DNA from: JAISGQ01 sp045604965
GTDB lineage: Bacteria > Bacillota > Clostridia > Oscillospirales > Acutalibacteraceae
Assembly: GCA_045604965.1 (NCBI GenBank)
Contig: JAZUPB010000024.1
Span: 65,575-129,574, forward strand
Reading direction: 5' to 3'
DNA length: 64,000 nt
Within the stretch, counting starts at the first letter, position 1, and the number at the start of each line of letters is the position of its first letter. Below, piece by piece: positions 16,760 through 23,726 of this stretch. Below the pieces are notes generated by a model. It was not told where the DNA came from. It saw only the letters and a program-made list of their open reading frames with translations, and did not search any database. Both the position numbers and the translations under genes were made by a program.

Positions 16760-17341
16760 CTATCGTCTCGAAATTACCTTATCAATAATGCCGTATTCCA
16801 TTGCTTCCTGAGCAGTCATATAGTTATCACGCTCAGTGTCCTTTTCGATTACCTCGATGGGTTTTCCGGTGTTTTCTGCAAGAATAGTATTCAGTTTCTT
16901 CTTGATTTTAAGAATCTGATTTGCCTGAATTGCAATATCGGTTGCCTGACCCTGAGAACCGCCCAGCGGCTGATGGATCATAATTTCGCTGTTCGGGAGA
17001 GCAAGTCTCTTTCCCTTTGTACCGGCAGAAAGGAGAAATGCACCCATACTTGCAGCCATTCCGAGGCAAATTGTAGAAACATCACACTTGATGTAATTCA
17101 TAGTATCATAAATTGCAAATCCTGCTGATACACTTCCGCCAGGGCTGTTGATGTAAAGGCTGATGTCTTTTTTGGGATCCTGACCTTCGAGGTAAAGAAG
17201 CTGTGCAACAACAAGGCTTGCAGTTGTATCGTTTACCTCTTCAGAAAGAATTATAATTCTGTCATTGAGAAGTCTGGAATAAATATCATAGGACCTCTCA
17301 CCTCTGTTAGTCTGTTCAATAACAACAGGCACTAAACTCAT
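16760..17341 (-). CDS. clpP: ATP-dependent Clp protease, proteolytic subunit
   Basis: Serine protease forming the ClpP barrel. 193 residues; catalytic triad S98 (MAASMGA), H123 (MIHQP) and D172 (TERDNYM) are all present. ATG with GGAGGTG 5 bases upstream. It lies 12 bp before clpX and 72 bp after tig; the gap has no clear terminator, so read-through from tig is likely. Confidence 0.97.
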   Translation of the reverse strand: MSLVPVVIEQTNRGERSYDIYSRLLNDRIIILSEEVNDTTASLVVAQLLYLEGQDPKKDISLYINSPGGSVSAGFAIYDTMNYIKCDVSTICLGMAASMGAFLLSAGTKGKRLALPNSEIMIHQPLGGSQGQATDIAIQANQILKIKKKLNTILAENTGKPIEVIEKDTERDNYMTAQEAMEYGIIDKVISRR

Positions 17342-17413
17342 AAAAACACCTCCGGATTATAATATATCTGAATATTTTTAGATTATGAATGCAAAAGTAT
17401 ATTAGTCCTTTTA

Positions 17414-18748
17414 TTACTCGTGATTACATTCGTCGCAGTCACAGTTCTCATCGTGAGAATATTTTTCGACCATATTTACCTTTGCGTTGTCGCGAATAAT
17501 TCCGAGAGCCTTTTCAACAAGAAGATCGTGCTTGATTCCCTCCTCAGGAATAAGGGACTTGATCTCTTCTTCGCTCTTCTGGTATACCTCCGCAAGCTTC
17601 TTGTACTCTTCTGCAATTTCATCTTCAGATGCTTCAAGAGCTTCAAGCTCAGCAATCTTTTCAAGAGCAAGACGAATCTTAACCTGAGTAACAGCCTGGG
17701 GTCTGAAGTTAGCACGAAGAGCATCAACATCCATACCGGTATACTTCATATAATCCTCAATGCTGAGACCCTGAGAAGAAAGTCTGTATGCCCACTGCTC
17801 GAGCTCGCGATCTGCCTCTTCGTCAAACATCTCGTCGGGGATGTCAGCCTCTACAAGGTCAGCAAGAGCGACAAGGAGCTTCTCGTCAAATGCACGGTTG
17901 GATTCTGCTTCTGCTCTCTTGGTAAGGTTTTCCTTAATGTCTGCCTTATATTCATCAAGAGTGTCAAAACCGTTATCTGCAGCAAGATCATCATCGATCT
18001 CGGGGAGCTCTTCCTTCTTCAGTGCGTGAAGTTTAATCTTAAATACTGCATCCTTGCCCTTAAGCTCTTCAGCGTGATACTCCTCAGGGAATTTTACGTT
18101 TACATCAAATTCCTCGCCGATGGAATGACCGACCATCTGCTCCTCGAATCCAGGAATAAACTGGCCGGAACCAAGAACAAGCTCAAAATCTTCTGCAGTG
18201 CCGCCGTCAAATGCAACACCGTCAACATAACCTGCAAAATCAAACAGTGCTGTATCGCCGTTTTCAGCAGGTCTGTCATCAACCTCTGTCATTCTTGCGC
18301 CGCGCTTTCTTGCGTGCTCAAGCTCGTGATCAACAGCTTCATCAGTGACATTTACAATAAGCTTCTCTGCCTCAATGCCCTTGTAATCAGCAATGCTTAC
18401 CTCAGGCTTGACAGGAACATTTGCTGTAAAGGTAAAGCCCTCTTCGCCAACGGATTCGATCTCTACAGCGATATTGTCGCTAACAACGTCAAGCTCTGCT
18501 TCTTTGATTGCATCAGCAAGTGCCTCTCTGTAAAGAGCATTGACAGCTTCTTCATAGAAAAATCCCTTGCCGTACATTTTCTCAATTATATTGCGGGGTG
18601 CCTTGCCCTTGCGGAAGCCGGGAATAGCGATATCCTTCGCATTCTTCTTGTATGCCTTTGCACAAGCATCAGCAAAAACTTCTTTCTCTACCTCTATGGT
18701 GAGCTTCACGTGGCTGTTTTCTGTTACTTCTTTGTTTTTGAGTATCAT
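17414..18748 (-). CDS. tig: Trigger factor, ribosome-bound chaperone
   Basis: Folds nascent chains at the ribosome exit; contains a peptidyl-prolyl isomerase domain. 444 residues: N-terminal ribosome-binding domain with GFRKGKAPRNIIEK (about 45-58), FKBP-like domain (about 155-240) with the GSGQFIPGFEEQMVG segment, and the helical C-terminal arm. The protein ends with HDENCDCDECNHE, a His/Cys/acidic tail that many trigger factors lack and which may bind metal. ATG follows GGAGGATAAGCAA. First gene of the tig-clpP-clpX cluster. Confidence 0.96.
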   Translation of the reverse strand: MILKNKEVTENSHVKLTIEVEKEVFADACAKAYKKNAKDIAIPGFRKGKAPRNIIEKMYGKGFFYEEAVNALYREALADAIKEAELDVVSDNIAVEIESVGEEGFTFTANVPVKPEVSIADYKGIEAEKLIVNVTDEAVDHELEHARKRGARMTEVDDRPAENGDTALFDFAGYVDGVAFDGGTAEDFELVLGSGQFIPGFEEQMVGHSIGEEFDVNVKFPEEYHAEELKGKDAVFKIKLHALKKEELPEIDDDLAADNGFDTLDEYKADIKENLTKRAEAESNRAFDEKLLVALADLVEADIPDEMFDEEADRELEQWAYRLSSQGLSIEDYMKYTGMDVDALRANFRPQAVTQVKIRLALEKIAELEALEASEDEIAEEYKKLAEVYQKSEEEIKSLIPEEGIKHDLLVEKALGIIRDNAKVNMVEKYSHDENCDCDECNHE

Positions 18749-18774
18749 TTGCTTATCCTCCGTTTTTGTGATTT

Positions 18775-18799
18775 GAACTGCATAATTATAGCACAGTTC
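18775..18799 (-). promoter_or_regulatory. Inverted repeat flanking the tig -10 element
   Basis: GAACTG (18775-18780) and CAGTTC (18794-18799), 13 bases apart, bracket the TATAAT of the tig promoter. It could be an operator. It matches neither the CtsR heptad nor the classical Bacillus LexA box. Confidence 0.35.
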
Positions 18800-18813
18800 T
18801 ATTTAAAATGCAA
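18785..18813 (-). promoter_or_regulatory. Promoter of tig-clpP-clpX
   Basis: Minus strand TTGCAT (18808-18813), 17 bases, TATAAT (18785-18790), with a TGC extension before the -10. The -35 touches the stop region of the upstream ttcA-like gene. Confidence 0.75.
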
Positions 18814-19695
18814 TCATTTACTATCAGAAGTATCTGATTGCACAAGCTTATTACTTTTATTATATCTATCGCTGTATAATTCGTTGAATGAGTGCGGCGA
18901 TGAAAAATCACTTTCGCGATAACTTATTATTGTGGACAAATTCACATCAGACATACTATGGAATATATTGGCGTCCACTGAATTGTTTTCTGCTTTCAGC
19001 TGTTTAATAAGTGATTTTATGTATCTCCTTTTGGAGTCCTCTTCTCTCTCCTCTGCGTTTTCTGTAAATCTGCAGGCACATCTTAAAAATTCCAGCGAAT
19101 TATATTTCGACCAGGAGATTATATCTTTTTCCTTGATGTGGTAAAGCGGTCTGATAAGTTCCATCCCATCATAATTAGTGCTTGGAATCTTTGGCATCAT
19201 TGTCTGAAATGACCCCTGATAAAATATGCTCATAAGCACTGTCTCAATTACATCATCAAAATGATGTCCAAGAGCGATTTTATTGCACCCTAATGACTGC
19301 GCTTCCTTGTAAAGATACCCACGTCTCATTCTTGCACACAGATAACACGGCGAACCATTTTCCTGCTTATAGACATAATTAAATATCGGGGCATCGAAAA
19401 AGTGGATAGGAATATCAAGCAAATGTGCATTTTCCTTAAGTTTCATTGCATTTTCCTCGTTATACCCTGGGTCCATAGCAAGATATTTTACATCAAAATG
19501 AAAATCACTGTATTTCTGGAGTATTTTAAAGCATACAGCCATAATCATTGAATCTTTTCCGCCTGAAATGCACACACCGATGCAATCATTTTCTTTGATC
19601 AATTCATATTCCTTTATTGCAGATATAAATTTATTCCATATAGTTTTTCTGTATTTTTTTGTAATGCTTTTTTCCGCTTCCACGCATATATTCAT
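18814..19695 (-). CDS. ttcA: TtcA-like tRNA 2-thiocytidine synthetase
   Basis: Adenylating enzyme that thiolates cytidine 32 in tRNA, by family. 293 residues with the PP-loop SGGKDS at about 44-49, a CxxC pair in CYLCARMRRG, and a later Cys pair in RCACRF that matches the third Fe-S ligand region of TtcA. ATG 19695 has GAAGGTG 7 bases upstream; an earlier frame opening adds 16 residues without a ribosome site. The last 40 residues are Ser/Asn-rich and not family-like. A different PP-loop tRNA thiolase cannot be excluded. Confidence 0.83.
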   Translation of the reverse strand: MNICVEAEKSITKKYRKTIWNKFISAIKEYELIKENDCIGVCISGGKDSMIMAVCFKILQKYSDFHFDVKYLAMDPGYNEENAMKLKENAHLLDIPIHFFDAPIFNYVYKQENGSPCYLCARMRRGYLYKEAQSLGCNKIALGHHFDDVIETVLMSIFYQGSFQTMMPKIPSTNYDGMELIRPLYHIKEKDIISWSKYNSLEFLRCACRFTENAEEREEDSKRRYIKSLIKQLKAENNSVDANIFHSMSDVNLSTIISYRESDFSSPHSFNELYSDRYNKSNKLVQSDTSDSK

Positions 19696-19717
19696 CGAAA
19701 CACCTTCATTTGTTCCA

Positions 19718-19733
19718 ATAATGTGTACATTAT
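19718..19733 (-). promoter_or_regulatory. Dyad over the ttcA -10 and start site
   Basis: ATAATGT and ACATTAT, 2 bases apart (19718-19733), cover the -10 and the expected start. Candidate operator only. Confidence 0.35.
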
Positions 19734-19757
19734 ACAGTGGCAAAATATTTATGTCAA
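19729..19757 (-). promoter_or_regulatory. Consensus promoter of the ttcA-like gene
   Basis: Minus strand TTGACA (19752-19757), 17 bases, TATAAT (19729-19734): an exact consensus match. Confidence 0.8.
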
Positions 19758-19860
19758 CACAATCTATAGCTATTGTCCATTGCTATTTAATTACGATAAA
19801 TGTATAATTACTTCATCAAATCAAGAGCATTTATCAATAATTAAAAATGATTATAAATAA

Positions 19861-19889
19861 TTGATTTTTTATTGACAGAGTGCTATAAT
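19861..19889 (+). promoter_or_regulatory. Promoter of the LTA-synthase-like gene
   Basis: TTGATT (19861-19866), 17 bases, TATAAT (19884-19889) with TGC extension. A TTGACA at 19872 is too near the -10 to be its partner. Confidence 0.65.
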
Positions 19890-19936
19890 TCCTTGGCAAA
19901 ATCAAATATAAGCTCATTAAGAAAGAAAGTGAATAT

Positions 19937-22027
19937 ATGAATATTAAATTCGGCAAAAAAAGAGGTGTGAATAACAGCACAGTGTCTGAAGTTGATATTA
20001 ACCAGCAGGTCGGCATCAATTCTGATATAAAAGAAGACAATCAGAAGCTTTCTAAATTCTTCCTGTTCAGACTGCTTGAACGAAAGCCTGTTTTTACTAC
20101 CTGTATTCTTGCTGTTATTATCAATCTTATTGTTGAAGCACTCAGCAGACATTCAATAATTGATGCAGCTGTTTATATGGTCACAAATCCTGTTGTATTT
20201 CTTTACAACGCAATGATAATCGCTCTAACATTATCAATTTCGCAGCTATTCAAGCGCAAGACCTTTGTTATCACGCTCATATCTGTTTTATGGCTTGCGC
20301 TGGGCATTACAAATTTCTATCTCCTTGGATTAAGAACTACGCCTCTTTCGGCAACGGACTTTTTCCTCATCAGGTCTGTTTATCTGATCATATCTGTTTA
20401 CCTTACTCCTGTGCAGGTAATTATGATCGTAGCGGCACTCATTCTCGCAATCGTCCTTATCGTCTTCATTTTTATGAAATTCCCCAAGCAAAGCGTAAAA
20501 ATAAAAAGTTCACTTATTTTTATCGTATCAATGGTCGTAATCGTTGCCCTGAGCACTGTTGGTCTTATGAAAGTTAATGCTATTGCTGACAGGTTCGGAA
20601 ATATGGTAAATGCATACGATGATTACGGATTTGTATATTGCTTCTCTGTAAGTGTTCTTGATTCCGGTGTTGAAAAACCCGAGGAATATTCATTTGAAAA
20701 AGTATATGAAGTAATCAGCGAAAATGATGCAGACGATAAAACTGATTTTACACCAAATATCGTTGTCCTTCAGATGGAATCATTTGTCGACTGTGAATAT
20801 TTCAAAAACTATACTTATTCCGAAAATCCCAACCCCTATTTTCAGGAGTTGAAAGAAAAGTACAGCAGCGGTTTTCTTCGTGTACCTTCAGTTGGCGCAG
20901 GTACTGCAAACGTTGAATTTGAAACCATATCCGGAATGAGTCTGTATCATTTCGGTGCAGGAGAATATCCTTATAAATCGATTCTGAGAAATTCTACCTG
21001 TGAATCTTATCCTTTTGTTCTCAAGGAGCTTGGATATAACTCTCAGGCAATGCATAACCACAACGCTACTTTCTACGACAGAAACCTTGTATATCCTATG
21101 CTTGGTTTTGACAGATTCATATCTCTTGAGTATATGTACGATGTAGAACATACACCGCTTGAATGGTCAAAGGACTATGTCCTTGAATCAGAGATAATGA
21201 AAGCACTGAAAGATACCGATGGACACGATTTCCTTTATACAATAAGTGTACAGACTCACGGCAAATACCCCACTGAACCTATAGAGGAAACAACTATTGA
21301 CGTTGAAGGTCTTGCAACAGAGGAAGAAACCTTCGGTTTTGAATACTATATTCAGCAGATCAAGGAAAACGACGATCTGCTCAGAAATATTGTAAACAAC
21401 ATTCAGAATTTCGATGAGCCTACAGTTCTTGTCATTTTCGGCGATCATCTTCCCAATTTCCCCATAAATCCCGAAGATTATGCAACAAACGATATCTATC
21501 TTTCTGAGTATGTTATTCTTACAAACTTTGATAATCACGGCATTGATGATATCGATGTAATTGATAAGGAACTTACTTCTTACCAGCTTATTTCCGAGAC
21601 ACTGGATCGAATCGGTATTCACAACGGTATAATCAACAAGCTTCATCAGAACCGTGAGAATAACGAAAATTACAATGAAGATCTCGAGCTTATTGAATAT
21701 GATACTCTGTATGGTGAAAAATACAGCTATGGCGGCGAAGAGAGATATTTCCCCACTGAATTGCAGATGGGATACGGAGAAATCGAGGTTACCGGAGTCA
21801 GAATAGACGATGCAGAAGGTATTGCATATATAATCGGCAACGGATTCAATAAATACAGTTATGTATATGTAAACAATATTCTCACAGAAACTACTTATAT
21901 TGACAGAAATACTCTTTCAATTAATCTCGATGATATTGTTGTGGGGGCCTCAGTTTCCATTGGTCAGATCGGTGATGATCAGGATCTAATTGCAAAATCA
22001 GATTCCTATCAATGGAAAGGTAATTAA
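19937..22027 (+). CDS. LTA synthase family membrane sulfatase
   Basis: Membrane phosphoglycerol transferase/phosphatase-superfamily enzyme making glycerol-phosphate polymers or modifying glycans at the cell surface. 696 residues: cytosolic N terminus (1-50), five hydrophobic helices (about 52-215), then an extracellular sulfatase domain with metal site VVLQMESF near 280, nucleophile Thr in AGTANVEFET near 320, and IFGDHLPN near 505. A further C-terminal 85 residues, beginning about GYGEIEVTGV, look like a beta-sandwich (IPT/TIG-like) domain, not part of classical LtaS. ATG after AAGAAAGAAAGTGA. Confidence 0.85.
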   Translation: MNIKFGKKRGVNNSTVSEVDINQQVGINSDIKEDNQKLSKFFLFRLLERKPVFTTCILAVIINLIVEALSRHSIIDAAVYMVTNPVVFLYNAMIIALTLSISQLFKRKTFVITLISVLWLALGITNFYLLGLRTTPLSATDFFLIRSVYLIISVYLTPVQVIMIVAALILAIVLIVFIFMKFPKQSVKIKSSLIFIVSMVVIVALSTVGLMKVNAIADRFGNMVNAYDDYGFVYCFSVSVLDSGVEKPEEYSFEKVYEVISENDADDKTDFTPNIVVLQMESFVDCEYFKNYTYSENPNPYFQELKEKYSSGFLRVPSVGAGTANVEFETISGMSLYHFGAGEYPYKSILRNSTCESYPFVLKELGYNSQAMHNHNATFYDRNLVYPMLGFDRFISLEYMYDVEHTPLEWSKDYVLESEIMKALKDTDGHDFLYTISVQTHGKYPTEPIEETTIDVEGLATEEETFGFEYYIQQIKENDDLLRNIVNNIQNFDEPTVLVIFGDHLPNFPINPEDYATNDIYLSEYVILTNFDNHGIDDIDVIDKELTSYQLISETLDRIGIHNGIINKLHQNRENNENYNEDLELIEYDTLYGEKYSYGGEERYFPTELQMGYGEIEVTGVRIDDAEGIAYIIGNGFNKYSYVYVNNILTETTYIDRNTLSINLDDIVVGASVSIGQIGDDQDLIAKSDSYQWKGN

Positions 22028-22030
22028 ATA

Positions 22031-22071
22031 AAAAATACAGAGAAGATAAATTACATCTTCTCTGTATTTTT
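22031..22071. terminator. Shared bidirectional terminator
   Basis: A 17-bp perfect stem (22031-22047 with 22055-22071) with A- and T-runs at the ends. It terminates the LTA-synthase-like gene; its right arm also encodes the last residues of the convergent M5-like gene. Confidence 0.88.
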
Positions 22072-22650
22072 TATTTCATCTGTGACTTTTCTATATTCTT
22101 CCTTTGTAGTAATCACATTCAATACATCGATAAGTGCATTTGTTGTCAGTCGTTCCGGAAGGTCAAATCTTTTTTTCAGAGAATTGCGTAATTGTGAGCT
22201 GTATTCACAGCCTGTATATCCATCCTCATAAAAATCTGATTTTGTAATAATATCTCCATTTTTTTCGGTGTAGCCTGATGTTACTCCTGCATTATCAAAC
22301 GCTGCCTTGAGGATTTCGACATCGATTCCCTCAACACCGATTTTCCCCTCTTTTGATGGACTCTCTTTACGTTTTTCTTTACCAAATACATCAGGGATAT
22401 AAATATGCTTTATCTGTGATGACGGTATACACCCTGTGAGATGATTTCTGATAAGAAAACCTGCCGAATCACTGTCAGTTAAAACTATCAAGCCATTTTT
22501 TTCTGCAATGCATCTTAGCATCTGCATTTTTTCTTTATCCTTGAAAATAGAAAAGCCGTTTGTAGTGATAATAAGCGCATCGACAATTGATTCAAGTTTT
22601 ATTTTATCATATTTTCCTTCAACAACAATTGCTTCCTTAAGTTTTATCAC
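22051..22650 (-). CDS. rnmV: Ribonuclease M5-like Toprim protein
   Basis: Toprim-domain nuclease family that matures 5S rRNA in Firmicutes. From a GTG at 22650 the protein has 199 residues: IKLKEAIVVEGKYDK with the Toprim Glu at the N terminus, TDSDSAG as the DxD motif (about 68-74), and a C-terminal DUF4093-like half with FDNAGV. GTG overlaps the holA stop as GTGA and AGGAGG lies nearby; the longer frame from ATG 22680 would start within holA. The spacing of the DxD motif fits RNase M5 better than primase. Confidence 0.83.
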   Translation of the reverse strand: MIKLKEAIVVEGKYDKIKLESIVDALIITTNGFSIFKDKEKMQMLRCIAEKNGLIVLTDSDSAGFLIRNHLTGCIPSSQIKHIYIPDVFGKEKRKESPSKEGKIGVEGIDVEILKAAFDNAGVTSGYTEKNGDIITKSDFYEDGYTGCEYSSQLRNSLKKRFDLPERLTTNALIDVLNVITTKEEYRKVTDEIKNTEKM

Positions 22651-23726
22651 CCTCTGCCCTCCTTTTTCCTGATACAGCAAAGTTCAGCTACAAGTTTTTC
22701 AAGAACAAGACTGTCATCAAGTCTGCTTCCGTGAAGTGAACGTTCAGCGTTATAAATAAGTGTAATGTAACTTCTAAGAAGTGAAAACGGATACTTGACA
22801 CAGTCACGGCGAGCATTTTCCATAAGGAACTGTTTGTTTTTAGGATAATCAGATAGATATAGAGCAATTGTCTGATCCAGACTCAAACCTGCTTCCATTG
22901 CTGCTTTTGCTCTGTATAGGTCTATAAACGGACCTTGAAGGATCCTAAGTATGTTCCCGGGCTCTTCTCTCTGAAGAAATAATCTTTCAAGTATCTCATA
23001 TGCCTTATCGTAATCGCCTGAAAGTATTTTTCCTGCCAGATAAAATATATTAGCCTCAATTCCCGGCTCAATAAGCTTTTCTATAAGCTCAACAGTTATA
23101 TTTTTTCTTGGTGCAACAGAAATCAGCATATTAAGCTGACTTATAAGTATAGAGTAATCCATTCCTGTTCTGGTGATAAGAAGCGCGGCTTCCTGCTCGC
23201 GCATCTTCACACCTTTTTCTTTTGCTTTTTCGCACATAAGGCTGATCATATCTGCCTTCTCCGGCATATCGCATCTTATACAGCATCCATATTTTTTTAC
23301 AGCATTATATAAAGCCAAACGCTTTTTATTTTTGCTTTCCTCATCGCGTTTTCGTCCAAAAGAGAAATTAACATTTAAAAACCAAAAAATAACCGTGGTT
23401 TCCTCATCAAGTTCTTCAATGACAGAAAGAAGCTTATCTATATCACTGTCACTTCGTTCAGAAGCAGAAAAATCACATATCGAAATCAATCTTCTTTCAG
23501 CAAGCATCGGTGCCTGTTGCGCACAAGCCTCTATATCACGTACGCTGCATAGCTTTCCGTCAAATTCCATAAAGTTAATTTCTGGGAAATCGGGCATAAG
23601 TGTTTTTTTTAATTTGCCTGTACATTCACTTATTAATGTGCTCTGTGTACCGTATATCAGATACACGCTGCAGGGCTTGTATTTCTCAATATGGTTATCT
23701 AAAGCAAGAGCATTAATTTCACTCAT
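22647..23726 (-). CDS. holA: DNA polymerase III delta subunit
   Basis: Clamp-loader subunit that opens the beta ring. 359 residues; recognised by the N-terminal VYLIYGTQSTLISE (Walker-A-like position, degenerate as in delta), the LAERRLISICDF segment, the helical middle, and the C-terminal NILRILQGPFIDLYR and LVAELC stretches. ATG overlaps the comEC stop by 4 bp (ATGA), and its own stop overlaps the M5-like GTG, giving a tightly coupled block. Confidence 0.9.
   Translation of the reverse strand: MSEINALALDNHIEKYKPCSVYLIYGTQSTLISECTGKLKKTLMPDFPEINFMEFDGKLCSVRDIEACAQQAPMLAERRLISICDFSASERSDSDIDKLLSVIEELDEETTVIFWFLNVNFSFGRKRDEESKNKKRLALYNAVKKYGCCIRCDMPEKADMISLMCEKAKEKGVKMREQEAALLITRTGMDYSILISQLNMLISVAPRKNITVELIEKLIEPGIEANIFYLAGKILSGDYDKAYEILERLFLQREEPGNILRILQGPFIDLYRAKAAMEAGLSLDQTIALYLSDYPKNKQFLMENARRDCVKYPFSLLRSYITLIYNAERSLHGSRLDDSLVLEKLVAELCCIRKKEGRG

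Noticed and set aside
16058..17128. A 356-codon + strand open frame opposite clpX/clpP
   Set aside because: It crosses two real genes in antisense and has no recognisable domain.
17420..18922. A 500-codon open frame on the + strand opposite tig
   Set aside because: It is antisense to a clearly conserved gene, has no ribosome site or domain, and reflects codon bias of tig.
19872..19889. TTGACA directly before TATAAT as a promoter pair
   Set aside because: Only 6 bases separate them; TTGATT at 19861 with a 17-base spacer fits instead.
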